A DNA stretch of 64,000 nucleotides from Ciceribacter thiooxidans (lineage in GTDB: Bacteria > Pseudomonadota > Alphaproteobacteria > Rhizobiales > Rhizobiaceae): positions 692,501-756,500 of the forward strand of contig NZ_CP059896.1 in NCBI RefSeq assembly GCF_014126615.1, given 5' to 3'. This document shows, one piece after another, positions 1 through 11,775 of the stretch. The notes under the pieces were generated by a model, which was not told where the DNA came from, searched no databases, and saw nothing but the letters and a program-made list of their open reading frames with translations. Both the position numbers and the translations under genes were made by a program. Numbering within the stretch: position 1 is the first letter of the stretch; every line of letters begins with the position of its first letter.

Positions 1-1
1 A

Positions 2-547
2 CGCGCCATCAAGAAGGCATCGGGCGCCGATGCCGAAAGCTATGACGCGATCCGATACGAGGGTTACGGTCCGGGCGGCGTCGCCGTCATCGTCGAGGCG
101 CTGACCGACAACCGCAACCGCACCGCATCCTCCGTGCGCTCGACCTTCTCGAAGGCCGGCGGCGCGCTCGGTGAAACCGGCTCGGTTTCCTTCTCCTTCG
201 ACCGTGTCGGCGAAATCACCTACAAGCTTGCCGTCGGCGACGCCGACAAGGTGATGGAAGCGGCGATCGAGGCCGGCGCTGAAGACGTCGTCACCGACGA
301 GGATGGCCACACGATCTATTGCGGTTTCGAGGACATCAACGAAGTCTCGAAGGCGCTGGAAACGGCCCTCGGCGAAGCCGAATCCGTCAAGGCGATCTGG
401 AAGCCGCAGAACACGATCGAAGTCGACGAGGAAAAGGCGCAGTCGCTGATGAAGCTCATCGACACGCTGGAAGACGACGACGACGTGCAGAACGTCTACT
501 CGAACTTCGAAGTCTCCGACGAGGTCATGGCCAAGCTCTCGGCCTGA
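2..547 (+). CDS. yebC: YebC/TACO1-family regulator, C-terminal part (cut by window start)
   Basis: The reading frame is open from base 2 to the TGA at 545-547, so about 181 C-terminal residues are visible and the start lies outside the window. The early residues contain the motif [16 protein letters not shown], followed by NRT and a serine-rich turn, which is diagnostic of YebC. The middle and C-terminal parts show the alternating alpha/beta pattern and acidic tail of the family. YebC proteins bind DNA or help ribosomes through difficult peptides. Elsewhere, as in E. coli, yebC lies directly upstream of ruvC; here ruvC is about 17 kb away on the other strand. A strong terminator follows the stop codon. 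Confidence 0.95.
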   Translation, partial: RAIKKASGADAESYDAIRYEGYGPGGVAVIVEALTDNRNRTASSVRSTFSKAGGALGETGSVSFSFDRVGEITYKLAVGDADKVMEAAIEAGAEDVVTDEDGHTIYCGFEDINEVSKALETALGEAESVKAIWKPQNTIEVDEEKAQSLMKLIDTLEDDDDVQNVYSNFEVSDEVMAKLSA

Positions 548-570
548 TCGTCAAGGCACGACACAAGAGA

Positions 571-604
571 GGCCCGGTTGCTCGCGCAGCCGGGCCTTTT
601 CATT
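571..604 (+). terminator. Intrinsic terminator of yebC
   Basis: A GGCCCGG/CCGGGCC stem (571-577 with 590-596) closes a 12-nt loop and is followed by TTTT. It begins 23 bp after the yebC stop. Confidence 0.85.
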
Positions 605-628
605 GTTTGCTCGTGACGCCCGTGCGGC

Positions 629-680
629 CCCTCATCCGCGTGCCGACACCTCACCGCAAGCGGGCCTGAGGAGGGGACGG
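629..680. repeat. Degenerate copy of a Rhizobiales intergenic palindromic element
   Basis: The segment starts CCCCTCATCCGCGTGCCG and continues CACCTCACCGCAAGCGGG. This matches, imperfectly, the element around 39440-39500, where the same words appear as GTGCCGGCAGGCGGATGAGGGG on the other strand. It lies directly left of the palindrome at 698-726, so the intergenic space is a mosaic of repeats. Confidence 0.5.
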
Positions 681-697
681 CGGCTATGCCAAACTCT

Positions 698-726
698 GTC
701 ATGCTCGGGCTTGACCCGAGCATCCA
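698..726 (+). repeat. Palindromic repeat, left copy beside the GIY-YIG gene
   Basis: ATGCTCGGG (701-709) pairs with CCCGAGCAT (715-723) around the loop CTTGA, preceded by GTC and followed by CCA. The same unit occurs at 1048-1078, 34573-34602 and 34728-34759, there with ATCCTCGGG/CCCGAGGAT stems. This copy has a compensatory change in both arms (G for C, C for G), so the stem is kept. It ends 22 bp before the nuclease start codon. Confidence 0.9.
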
Positions 727-747
727 AAGCGAAGCAAAATTTCCCGT

Positions 748-1032
748 ATGGCGGGATTTGTCTACATCGTAACCAACCACAAGTATGGTACGCTCTATAT
801 CGGCGTCACGTCCGATCTGGAGCGCCGGATCTATGAGCATCGCGAAGAGCTTGTGAAAGGCTTCACATCCACCTACGGCCTGAAGCGCCTTGTGTGGTAC
901 GAAGAGCACCAGAGCATCGGCACCGCCATCCAGAGAGAAAAGTCTCTGAAGCGTTGGTACCGTCGATGGAAGATCGAGCTGATCGAGTCCCTGAATCCGG
1001 ACTGGCGCGATCTGTACCTAGAACTGTGGTAG
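748..1032 (+). CDS. Small GIY-YIG (UPF0213-like) endonuclease
   Basis: This is a 94-residue single-domain protein of the GIY-YIG superfamily, whose members cleave DNA in repair, restriction or homing. The signature appears as VYIVTN (residues 5-10) then LYIGVT (16-21). Catalytic-type Arg follows in LERRIYEH (24-31), and a candidate metal-binding Glu64 sits in QREKSLKRW. The end NPDWRDLY is typical of the small stand-alone subfamily. ATG 748 is the only plausible start, and no good Shine-Dalgarno sequence precedes it. The gene is enclosed by inverted copies of one palindrome (698-726 and 1048-1078), suggesting a mobile or repeat-associated module. The family is clear, but the role and target are unknown. 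Confidence 0.88.
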   Translation: MAGFVYIVTNHKYGTLYIGVTSDLERRIYEHREELVKGFTSTYGLKRLVWYEEHQSIGTAIQREKSLKRWYRRWKIELIESLNPDWRDLYLELW

Positions 1033-1047
1033 ACCTTGCGAAGATGT

Positions 1048-1078
1048 CGTGGATCCTCGGGTCAAGCCCGAGGATGAC
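1048..1078 (-). repeat. Palindromic repeat, right copy beside the GIY-YIG gene
   Basis: ATCCTCGGG (1053-1061) pairs with CCCGAGGAT (1067-1075) around TCAAG, and flanking TGG and GAC match the reverse complement of the left copy. It starts 16 bp after the GIY-YIG stop codon, so the gene and two repeats form a compact inverted-repeat unit of about 380 bp. Confidence 0.9.
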
Positions 1079-1109
1079 TGCCCTGCTGAAAGCCTTCGCG
1101 TCGAGTGCC

Positions 1110-2465
<1,356 letters not shown>

Positions 2466-2641
2466 GTGTACTCCCGAAGTGCATTGGCGGCGCCGCGGAT
2501 GGTCTCAGGCTTCCTCTCGCGACTGCGCGCAAACGGGGCCGAGGGGCGCGGCACCCTCTCGGGCTGCTCATGCCACAAAACACGCGAAACGGCACGTAAA
2601 TTCGCGTCAATGTCCAATATATCCTGTTACCGGAAACGAAA

Positions 2642-2671
2642 GGGACCGCCGGTCTTTCGAGCGGCGGTCCC
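2642..2671 (-). terminator. Terminator downstream of ftsH
   Basis: A GGGACCGCC/GGCGGTCCC stem (2642-2650 with 2663-2671) lies 31 bp past the ftsH stop. Read on the minus strand it is followed by a T-rich run. Confidence 0.75.
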
Positions 2672-2701
2672 TTGTTCCTGCAGGAGATCTGCGGTCAGGC
2701 G

Positions 2702-4639
<1,938 letters not shown>

Positions 4640-4764
4640 TGAACTCCCCGAACAGAAACAGCCTGCATTGCCTGCGGCCGGTATGATTATCCGTTAACAT
4701 AGGATTGCGGTGCCGCCTTGCCAAGGAAAACCGGTCTCACGAATGCGTTTTCCGTCAACAAGAC

Positions 4765-6092
4765 CTAAATTGGCGCAACGGGATACCGGGATCTGCCGAA
4801 GAGTGCGGCAAGAACGTCGGCGACGGCGAGATCGAAAACCGGCAGGAAATGATCGAAGGGCGCGAGCACAGGCTCGGTCGATAACGTCTCCATCTCGGCC
4901 GTCGCAAGGGGGCGCCGCCATCCGGGGAAATGACATGCGGCAGAACTCGTGCCCGGTATCGCGCAAGCATGCGGGGGAGTGCCTTGTCGTCATCCCCGAC
5001 GGGCAGGTCCGTGCCGGGCCCGATGCGGGTTTCCTCTTCGCCGCCGTTCGTGACGAGAAAACGGTCGTCCCAGCGTGCAGTTTGTCCCGGCGCGACGGTG
5101 ACCTCCGGCAGATTGCGGTTTTCCCGCATCAGATAGAACCCGTCGCGCCGCTTCCAGCCAAGCGTGCGCGCGACCGTCATGCGGCCGTGCCCGGGTGAAA
5201 GTGCGAAGGCGGTGAGGCGATCCATCTGCTCGCCCGCCGGCAGATAGGACCGGCCGCCGAGCACGGCGAGCAGGAAGGCCAGCGCATGGCGCAGCACCTC
5301 CGGTTCCGCGTCGAATGCTTCAGGCGCCAGCCGGACGATGGTTCCGTGCCGGACCGTGGCGGTGGCACGCAGCAGGTTCGCGGCTTCCGTGGAAAGGCGG
5401 ATGCGGCGGGTGGCGGCGGTACGGTCGACGATGGGCGACGTTCCTTCGATCGCTACGCGGGTGCGAACCCGCTCATAGGCGGGGTTCAAGTTGCTCGGAT
5501 CGTCGATCCAGCCGAGGTCGTTCCGGGTCAGGAAGGTACGGATCGCCCCGCGGCGGACGGAAAGGAAAGGCCGCACGATCCAGAGCCTGCGCTCGTAGAG
5601 GGTGGCAGGCGCCATTCCGGCAAGACCGTGGGGGGAGGGGGCGCGGGCCGTGCGCATGACGACCGTCTCGTCCTGGTCGTCGGCGGTGTGGCCGGTCACG
5701 AGAAGGTCGGCGTGACGTTCGGCGACGACATCGGCGAGGAGACGGTAGCGCGCCTCTCGCGCAGCCGCGGAAATGCCGGTCGTGGGCTTCTCGCCGAGCC
5801 AGCGGCGGGTTTGGTGCGCAATGCCGAGGTCGCGGCAGAAGGCGGCGACGCGTGCTGCTTCGCCGGCGGAGTCCGCCCTCAGTGCGTGGTCGATCGTCGC
5901 GGCGAGAAGGGTGTGGGGGTGTGCGCCTGCGGCAATGCGCCGATGCAAGGCGAGGAGAAGCCCGGTGGAATCGCTGCCGCCGGAGATCGCGACGAGAATG
6001 CGCGAGGGTTTTGCGAGCGACCTCAGGAAATCCGAAACGGCGTTTTCTGGCGAGGTGTCCCGCTCGGGCAGGATGTCTGCGGGCGCGTCCAT
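4765..6092 (-). CDS. tilS: tRNA(Ile)-lysidine synthase, frameshifted near its 3' end
   Basis: TilS modifies C34 of the CAU-anticodon tRNA-Ile to lysidine, an essential step for decoding AUA. The PP-loop SGGSDS (37-42) and the N-terminal ATP-pyrophosphatase domain are intact. As written, the frame runs on to 4755 with an arginine/serine-rich tail unlike TilS. At the A3 run 4928-4930 (ATTTCCCC on the coding strand) adding one T restores a normal tail: FPGWRRPLATAE, then FDHFLPVFDLAVADVL, ending RYPVAPI at TAG 4765-4767. The end given here is that restored one. A sequencing error or a true late frameshift are both possible; because the gene is normally essential, an error is likelier. Confidence 0.88.
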
Positions 6093-6105
6093 GACGACGG
6101 CCGCG

Positions 6106-7074
6106 TCAGCAGCTCAGGCGTTTCTGTTCGGTCGCAACCTTGTTGACGACGGCGCGCGAAGCCTTGGGGTAACGGCGTGTTACTTCCTTGAGCGTGGCGC
6201 ACGCGGTGTCTGTGTTGTCGAGGGCGGCGAGCGACATGCCGAGCTTCAGCAGCATTTCCGGCGCCTTCGGCGAGGAGCTGTAGGCCTGGTGGGCGTTCAG
6301 GAACGTCTTGGCGGACTCGTTGTACTTGCCCTGCGAGTACTGCGCTTCGCCCAGCCAGAAATGCGCATCGGCGGCTTTTCGGCTCTGCGGATAGCGGCTC
6401 AGGAAGTCGTTGAACTCGTTCTCGGCAAGACCGTAGTCGCCGGAAAGGACGTGGCCGTAAGCGACCTGGTAGACGTCGGACTCGCTGCCGAGCGAGGCGA
6501 CTTCGGCACCGCCCGCGGTGGTCGGCGTGTCGACGCCGGGCAGGTTGCTGCTGCTCTTGGCGCTTGCATTGATCGAGGCGGAGACGGGCATGCCGCTCGA
6601 ATCGAGCTCGATCGAGCCGAGGGTCTGTTCAGGTGTCCCGAGCTGTCCGTTCGCGCTTGCCCCGGCGGATGCCGGGGGCTCGGTGGCGATGACGCGGGCG
6701 ACCTCGTCCTGCTGCGCGCCGCCCTTGACCGGGGCCTCGAGTGCCCCGCTCTTGGTCGACTTCGACTTCTCCAGTTCCTGGAAACGGAATTCGTTGTCTT
6801 CCTGGAACTTGCGGATCTGCTCCTGCATCTGCAGGAGTTGGTAGCTCATTTCCTCGACCCGCCCGTTCAAGGTGCGGATCTCTTCTTCGAGCTGGAGTAC
6901 GCGGACGGAGGCGTCGTTGCTCTGGGCGAGCACGACCGGCTGCCGCGCGTTGGTGCTCGCCGGCGCCTGCACCGCCGACGGACCACCCGGCATAAGCTGC
7001 ATGGAGCTCGCGGTGCCGTACAGTCCCCCAGCGAGACCGTCGCGAGCATCGCGGCCATGGCAAGTCGTTTCATG
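6106..7074 (-). CDS. cpoB: Cell division coordinator CpoB (YbgF), with frameshift in the signal-peptide region
   Basis: CpoB is the periplasmic TolA-binding TPR protein that couples peptidoglycan synthesis with outer-membrane constriction. The intact frame from 7002 gives a coiled coil (about the first 70 residues after the leader: VLQLEEEIRTLNGRVEEM), an Ala/Ser-rich linker, then TPR repeats such as YGHVLSGDYGLAENEF and HFWLGEAQYSQGKYNES. The start must lie further upstream: ATG at 7074 opens a signal peptide (MKRLAMAAMLATVSL) in another frame. Adding one G to the G5 run (C5 at 7025-7029 on the plus strand) joins the two into a leader reading GLYGTASSMQLMPGG. It is the last gene of the tol-pal cluster, as usual. 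Confidence 0.88.
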   Translation of the reverse strand, partial: HETTCHGRDARDGLAGGLYGTASSMQLMPGGPSAVQAPASTNARQPVVLAQSNDASVRVLQLEEEIRTLNGRVEEMSYQLLQMQEQIRKFQEDNEFRFQELEKSKSTKSGALEAPVKGGAQQDEVARVIATEPPASAGASANGQLGTPEQTLGSIELDSSGMPVSASINASAKSSSNLPGVDTPTTAGGAEVASLGSESDVYQVAYGHVLSGDYGLAENEFNDFLSRYPQSRKAADAHFWLGEAQYSQGKYNESAKTFLNAHQAYSSSPKAPEMLLKLGMSLAALDNTDTACATLKEVTRRYPKASRAVVNKVATEQKRLSC

Positions 7075-7187
7075 TCAAGTTCCCTGTTTCGATCTGATCC
7101 TCGCGCACGCCGGCGCGGACAGCCGATTCTTTCCAATCGCGGGTAAAAAGCAACTGAAGTTCGGCCAAAGTATGGAGAAAAGACAGA

Positions 7188-7213
7188 AGGCGGCCCCTTG
7201 CGGGAGCCGCCTT
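7188..7213 (-). terminator. Terminator between pal and cpoB
   Basis: AAGGCGGC/GCCGCCTT stem arms lie 26 bp beyond the pal stop, and on the minus strand a T-rich stretch (TTCTGTCTTTT) follows. Confidence 0.7.
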
Positions 7214-7238
7214 CGACTGTCGGTCGGAAAGCCTTTTC

Positions 7239-7775
7239 TCAGAGGCCGGCGCCGCCGCCGAGCACGGTGACCGCGCGGCGGTTCTGCGACCAGCAGGAGA
7301 TGTCATCGCAGACGGCGACCGGACGTTCCTTGCCGTAGGAAATGGTCTTCATGCGGTTCGCCGGAACACCGCGCGAAGCGAGATAGTCGCGGGTCGTGGC
7401 GGCACGGCGGGCGCCGAGCGCGAGGTTGTATTCGCGGGTGCCGCGTTCGTCGGCATGGCCTTCGACGGTGATCGCGTATTGCGGATACTTCATCAACCAC
7501 TGGGCCTGGCGGTCGAGCGTCTGCTGGGCGTCGGCACGGATCGACGAGCTATCGGTGTCGAAGAAGATGCGGTCGCCGACGTTCACGGTGAAGTCCTGCT
7601 GCGAACCCGGGGTGCCAGCACCGCCGGCGCCGAGGCCGAGGTCGGAGGCGCTGTTCGGAAGGTTCTTCTTCGAGGCGCAGCCGGCGAGGGCAAGCGTGAG
7701 GGCCAGCGCGACGATGGCGGGATTGCTCGCGAGTTTCTGCATGCGGCTCGTGGCCGGAACGTAAGTACGGCTCAT
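7239..7775 (-). CDS. pal: Peptidoglycan-associated lipoprotein Pal
   Basis: Pal anchors the outer membrane to peptidoglycan and works with TolB in the Tol-Pal system at the division septum. The 178-residue protein has a lipobox LAGC with lipidated Cys33 and a glycine-rich linker. The OmpA-C domain follows, with FDTDSSSI, the peptidoglycan-binding segment VEGHADERGTREYN, and LGARRAATTRDYL. The start at 7775 is supported by AAGGAGA about 9 bp upstream; an internal Met at residue 12 would give a shorter leader. A small C-terminal CDDISCW segment with two cysteines is typical of rhizobial Pal. Confidence 0.96.
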   Translation of the reverse strand: MSRTYVPATSRMQKLASNPAIVALALTLALAGCASKKNLPNSASDLGLGAGGAGTPGSQQDFTVNVGDRIFFDTDSSSIRADAQQTLDRQAQWLMKYPQYAITVEGHADERGTREYNLALGARRAATTRDYLASRGVPANRMKTISYGKERPVAVCDDISCWSQNRRAVTVLGGGAGL

Positions 7776-7916
7776 TGCCGGTCTCTCCTTGAATGTCTTC
7801 GGTTAGGGTTGCCGGACTCTAACCGTTCTAGGTTAACCGGCATCGAACGAACATGGTTAACAGGGTTCTAAAGCACCGCTGAAAGCGGCTGATTTGCAGC
7901 ACTTTACGGCAAGAAA

Positions 7917-7934
7917 GAGGCGCAATTGCGCCTC
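7917..7934 (-). terminator. Palindrome overlapping the tolB stop, likely terminator or attenuator
   Basis: GAGGCGCAATTGCGCCTC is a perfect 18-bp palindrome overlapping the tolB stop codon (7933-7935). On the minus strand TTTCTT follows directly. It may reduce read-through into pal. Confidence 0.6.
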
Positions 7935-9240
7935 ATTCGAGGAGAGGCGACCAGGCCGGGTCCGAGGCGTAGGTCGGCGTCTGGATCATCTGCTCGTTGT
8001 AGCCGGTGAGGTCGATCGAGTAGAGCTGCGGCCCGCCGGCGCCGGCGGCTTGACGGAAGAACATGATGACGCGGCCGTTCGGCGCCCAGGTCGGGCCCTC
8101 GTTGTGGAAGCCAGTGGTCAGGATGCGTTCGCCCGATCCGTCCGGCTTCATCACGCCGATCGAAAACTTGCCGCCGGACTGCTTGGTGAAGGCAATGAGG
8201 TCGCCGCGCGGCGACCAGACCGGCGTGGAATAGGAACCGTCGCCGAAGGAGATGCGGGTCTGGCCGGAGCCGTCGGCGCCCATGACGTAGAGCTGCTGGC
8301 GTCCGCCGCGGTCGCTTTCGAAGACGATCCGCCCACCGTCCGGGGAATAGGAGGGCGAGGTGTCGATCGCCGCGGTGTTGGTGAGCCGCGTCGTCGTGCG
8401 CGAGCGCAGGTCCATCGTGTAGATGTTGGCGTTGCCGTCCTGCTGCAGGCTCATGATGACCCGCTGGCCGTCGGGAGAGAAGCGCGGGCTGAAGGTCATG
8501 CCGGGGAAGTTGCCGACAACCTCGCGCTGTCCGGTTTCGAGCTGCAGGAGGTAGACGCGCGGCTGCTGGCCTTCGAAGGACATGTAGGTCACTTCCTGGC
8601 GGTTCGGCGAGAAGCGCGGCGTCAGCACGATGTCCTTGGTGTTGGTCAGCATGCGGACATTGGCGCCATCCTGATCCATGATCGCGAGCTGGCGCTTGCG
8701 GTCGGCCTTGGGGCCGCTCTCGGAAACGAAGACGACGCGGGTATCGAAATAGCCCTTCTCGCCGGTGATCCGCTCATAGATCGCATCGGCAATGATATGG
8801 GCGACACGGCGCCAGTTTTCCGGCTGGGTGAAGAACTGCTGGCCGGTCATCTGCTGGCCGGCGAAGGTGTCCCACAGGCGGAACTCGGCACGCAACCGGC
8901 CGTCACTCTCGCGGTTGATGCGGCCGACGACGAGCGCCTGGGCGTTGACGACCTTCCAGTCCTCGAAGCGCGGTGCCTTGTCCGGGTTGGAAACCTTTTC
9001 GATGAAGGCCTGGCGGTTGACCGGGGCGAACAGCCCCGAGCGTTTCAGGTCCGCCTCGATCACCTGGGATATTCGGGCGCCGATGTCGTCGCCCGACACG
9101 AAGTCGGTGATGGCGATCGGCAGGGGTTCGACATTGCCCTTGTTGATGTTGATCTCGACGAGCGCGTTCGCCGGCGTTGCGAAGGCGCCGGCAAGGCCGA
9201 CGATCACCGCCAGATATCGAAGAAGATTGAGCTTCATCAT
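7933..9240 (-). CDS. tolB: Tol-Pal system protein TolB
   Basis: TolB is the periplasmic beta-propeller protein that links Pal to TolA. The 435-residue sequence starts with a signal peptide ([15 protein letters not shown]... cleaved after PANA). The N-terminal alpha/beta domain contains the DFVSGDDIG segment. A propeller follows with repeated FSPDG/YSPDG/WSPRG words (for example [44 protein letters not shown]). It is 21 bp from tolA on the same strand, so the two are surely co-transcribed. Confidence 0.97.
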   Translation of the reverse strand: MMKLNLLRYLAVIVGLAGAFATPANALVEININKGNVEPLPIAITDFVSGDDIGARISQVIEADLKRSGLFAPVNRQAFIEKVSNPDKAPRFEDWKVVNAQALVVGRINRESDGRLRAEFRLWDTFAGQQMTGQQFFTQPENWRRVAHIIADAIYERITGEKGYFDTRVVFVSESGPKADRKRQLAIMDQDGANVRMLTNTKDIVLTPRFSPNRQEVTYMSFEGQQPRVYLLQLETGQREVVGNFPGMTFSPRFSPDGQRVIMSLQQDGNANIYTMDLRSRTTTRLTNTAAIDTSPSYSPDGGRIVFESDRGGRQQLYVMGADGSGQTRISFGDGSYSTPVWSPRGDLIAFTKQSGGKFSIGVMKPDGSGERILTTGFHNEGPTWAPNGRVIMFFRQAAGAGGPQLYSIDLTGYNEQMIQTPTYASDPAWSPLLE

Positions 9241-9261
9241 TCGTTTCAGGCCTTTAGCTTT

Positions 9262-10368
9262 TTACATCATTTCGCTGGGGTCGAAGTTCACGATGACTTC
9301 CGACCATGCGTCGTATTTGTCGGGCGGAAGATTGGTGAAGGGCGCCGAGCGCAGGACCGCACGGCGCGCGCTCGCCATCATGACTTGCTGCGTGGAGGCT
9401 TCGCCGCCGCTGGCGGTGACTTCGGGGTCTCCGACCAGGTTGCCGGATTCATCGAGGCGGAACTTCACCCGGATGACCATGCCTTCCATTCCGGCGAGGC
9501 CGGGAATGAACGACCAGTTGTTCTGGATCACGCCCTTCAGCGCATCCATTTCGCTCTGGCTGAGCTTCGAGCCGCCGGTGGTCTTCTTGCCGCCGAATGC
9601 CGCCTTGTCCTGGGACGCCTTGGCGCCGCCGGCGGTCGGATCGTTCTTGTTCAGGAGGGCTGCGATCTCGTCGGCGTTGAAGTCGCTTTCCTTCGACGAC
9701 TTGGACTTGGCCGATTCCTGATTCTTGTCGGCCTTCTTCTTATCCGGAGCCTTCGCCGTCTGGGTTTCCGCCGGCTTCTTCTCGGCGGGCTTTTCAGCGG
9801 GCTTCGGCTTCTCCGGCTTCGGCTTGGCGGCCGGCAGCGGCACGCTTTCCGGCAGCGGGATTTCCTCGGCGGCGGTTTCCTCGGGCTTGGCTTCGGGCTT
9901 TGCCTCGGGGGCGGGCTCGGGCTTCGTCTCGCTCGGCGGTTCCGCCTTGGCGATTTCGGTCGAAGGGTTGGTCGCCGTGTCTTCCTTGATGATGTCCTGG
10001 ATGTCGTTGGTCACGTCATCCTGCTTGGGCTGGACCTTCTCGACCTTTTCCGGCGCGGCGGAGGATTCGGCGCTGTTCGGCTTGGCGTTCGGGGTCGGCA
10101 CCGATTTCAGGTCGACCTTGTTGTCACCCAGGTTCTCGGCGTTCTCGACCGAGGCCGGCTTCTGCGTCGGAACGGGTGCGGACTTCTCGGCGACGGGCGC
10201 CTTCTTGTCGCCCTGCTGGATCTGGGTGATCTCCTCGATCGGCACGATGTCGACCGGCAGCGCCTCGACGTCGGCGACGTCGAAGGACTGAGGCGCGCTG
10301 ATCGTGACCAGCGCCATGATGAGCGCCAGCACATGCAGGACGGCCGATGTGATGAGACTGCCTTTCAT
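9262..10368 (-). CDS. tolA: Tol system protein TolA
   Basis: TolA spans the periplasm and transmits energy from TolQR to Pal. The 368-residue protein opens with a single transmembrane helix (ITSAVLHVLALIMALVTI). A long Lys/Pro/Glu/Ala-rich stretch (about residues 55-230) with repeats such as KPEPAPEAKPEAKPEE follows, then a compact C-terminal TonB/TolA-like domain (IQNNWSFIPGLAGMEG, VKFRLDESGNLVG). Low-complexity composition is expected for the family and is not a sign of error. It overlaps no neighbour; the TolR stop is 9 bp upstream of its start. Confidence 0.93.
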   Translation of the reverse strand: MKGSLITSAVLHVLALIMALVTISAPQSFDVADVEALPVDIVPIEEITQIQQGDKKAPVAEKSAPVPTQKPASVENAENLGDNKVDLKSVPTPNAKPNSAESSAAPEKVEKVQPKQDDVTNDIQDIIKEDTATNPSTEIAKAEPPSETKPEPAPEAKPEAKPEETAAEEIPLPESVPLPAAKPKPEKPKPAEKPAEKKPAETQTAKAPDKKKADKNQESAKSKSSKESDFNADEIAALLNKNDPTAGGAKASQDKAAFGGKKTTGGSKLSQSEMDALKGVIQNNWSFIPGLAGMEGMVIRVKFRLDESGNLVGDPEVTASGGEASTQQVMMASARRAVLRSAPFTNLPPDKYDAWSEVIVNFDPSEMM

Positions 10369-10377
10369 AGCGTCCGA

Positions 10378-10836
10378 TCACTTTTCCTGTTCTTGCAGCG
10401 TCACGAGGCCGATGTTCTTGTAACCGGCCGCGGAAATGCGGGCCATGACCTTCATCACGGTGCCGTAGGCGGCGGTGGTGTCACCGCGCACGTAGATGCG
10501 TTCGTTATAGCCGGTGGTGGCGATTGCCTGCAGCTTGGCGACGACCTCGTCGATGGCGATCGGGGTTTCCTGCAGGAAGACCTCGCCCGCCGGATTGACC
10601 GAGATGGTGATCGGCTGGGTGTCGGCGTTCATCGCCTTCGCCTGCGTTTCCGGCAGGTCGATCGGCACGCCGACCGTCATCATCGGCGCGGCCACCATGA
10701 AGATGATCAGCAGCACGAGCATGACGTCGACGAGCGGCGTCACGTTGATCTCGCTCATCGGCTTCCTCTTGCCGCCGCCACGACGCGAGCCGCGGCGACC
10801 GCCGCCACCGCCATTCGATCCAACAGACATTGCCAT
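10378..10836 (-). CDS. tolR: Proton-channel subunit TolR (ExbD family)
   Basis: TolR forms with TolQ the inner-membrane motor that uses the proton gradient to energise TolA. It is 152 residues long. A basic glycine-rich N-terminus precedes one transmembrane segment containing the ExbD signature NVTPLVDVMLVLLIIFM, with the functional Asp. The periplasmic domain follows with the segment YVRGDTTAAYGTVMKVM. It lies 26 bp downstream of tolQ. Confidence 0.95.
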   Translation of the reverse strand: MAMSVGSNGGGGGRRGSRRGGGKRKPMSEINVTPLVDVMLVLLIIFMVAAPMMTVGVPIDLPETQAKAMNADTQPITISVNPAGEVFLQETPIAIDEVVAKLQAIATTGYNERIYVRGDTTAAYGTVMKVMARISAAGYKNIGLVTLQEQEK

Positions 10837-10862
10837 CGGTCAGTCTCCGTAACCGGCCGCCC

Positions 10863-11606
10863 TTACTGGGCGGCCTGACGCGGTTGCAGCTTCTCGTCGA
10901 TCTGGCGCGAGAGGATGGCCGAGAATTCGTCGGCGAAACCTTCCATGCGGGCCGTCAGCTTGCCGGCGTCGCCGGAGAAGCGGTTGTAGGCGATAACCGC
11001 GGGAATAGCGGCGACGAGGCCGATCGCGGTCGCGAGCAGTGCTTCGGCGATACCCGGGGCCACGACGGCGAGATTGGTCGACTTCGATCCGGCGATCGCC
11101 TGGAAGGAGGTCATGATACCGACGACGGTGCCGAAGAGGCCGACGAAGGGCGCGGCCGAGCCGATGGTGGCAAGCGAGCCGAGGCGCGCTTCCAGCTGTT
11201 CGGATTCGCGCGCGAGCGTCACGTCCATGGCGCGGTCGATACGCATCTGCAGGCCGATTGGCGAACGTGCGCCGCGCTCGAAGCTCTTCTTCCATTCCCG
11301 CATGGCGGCGACGAAGATCGCGCCGAGGCCGGTATTGCTGCGCTCGGCAAGGGTCCGGTAGAGTTCCTCGAGCGACTGGCCCGACCAGAAAACCTGCTCG
11401 AACTGGTCGAACTGCCGCCGTGCCCTCGTGTAGCTCATCGTCTTGTCGATGACGATCGCCCAGGTCCAGACCGAGGCGGCAAGCAGCCCCAGCATGACCA
11501 GTTTCACCACGAAGCCCGCCTGTATGAACAGACTCCAGAGGCTCACGTCCTGCGTCGCCGCTGCCAAATCAACTGCTTCCATCGCTTTGTAATCCCCGAA
11601 ATCCAA
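10863..11606 (-). CDS. tolQ: Proton-channel subunit TolQ (ExbB/MotA family)
   Basis: TolQ is a three-helix inner-membrane protein that forms the pentameric core of the Tol motor. It has 247 residues: helix 1 near LFIQAGFVVKLVMLGLLAASVWTW, and helices 2 and 3 in the C-terminal half (APFVGLFGTVVGIMTSF and EALLATAIGLVAAIPAVIAYN). The conserved GLFGTVVGIM turn is diagnostic. It is preceded by ybgC with a 169-bp gap that probably holds a promoter. Confidence 0.96.
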   Translation of the reverse strand: MDFGDYKAMEAVDLAAATQDVSLWSLFIQAGFVVKLVMLGLLAASVWTWAIVIDKTMSYTRARRQFDQFEQVFWSGQSLEELYRTLAERSNTGLGAIFVAAMREWKKSFERGARSPIGLQMRIDRAMDVTLARESEQLEARLGSLATIGSAAPFVGLFGTVVGIMTSFQAIAGSKSTNLAVVAPGIAEALLATAIGLVAAIPAVIAYNRFSGDAGKLTARMEGFADEFSAILSRQIDEKLQPRQAAQ

Positions 11607-11775
11607 ACGCCCGGCACGAGACCGGGCGGTTCAAGATTGCTTGCCTATAAGGAGTCCGGTCGCCATCCGCTTCAAGCTCCCAGAACGCCTTGTCGCGTTC
11701 AATTTTGGTCAAACGAAGGCGTGCATCGCACAAATCTGCGTGCTGCCAGTAAGCCCCGATATGGTTAAAATATCG

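Noticed and set aside
9700..10240. Low-complexity stretch suggesting a tandem-repeat artefact
   Set aside because: It is the Lys/Pro/Glu/Ala linker normal for TolA and stays in frame.
7894..10878. 994-residue plus-strand frame over tolB, tolA and tolR
   Set aside because: Antisense to three well-supported tol genes; the repeated Gly/Leu/Arg runs mirror the TolA linker.
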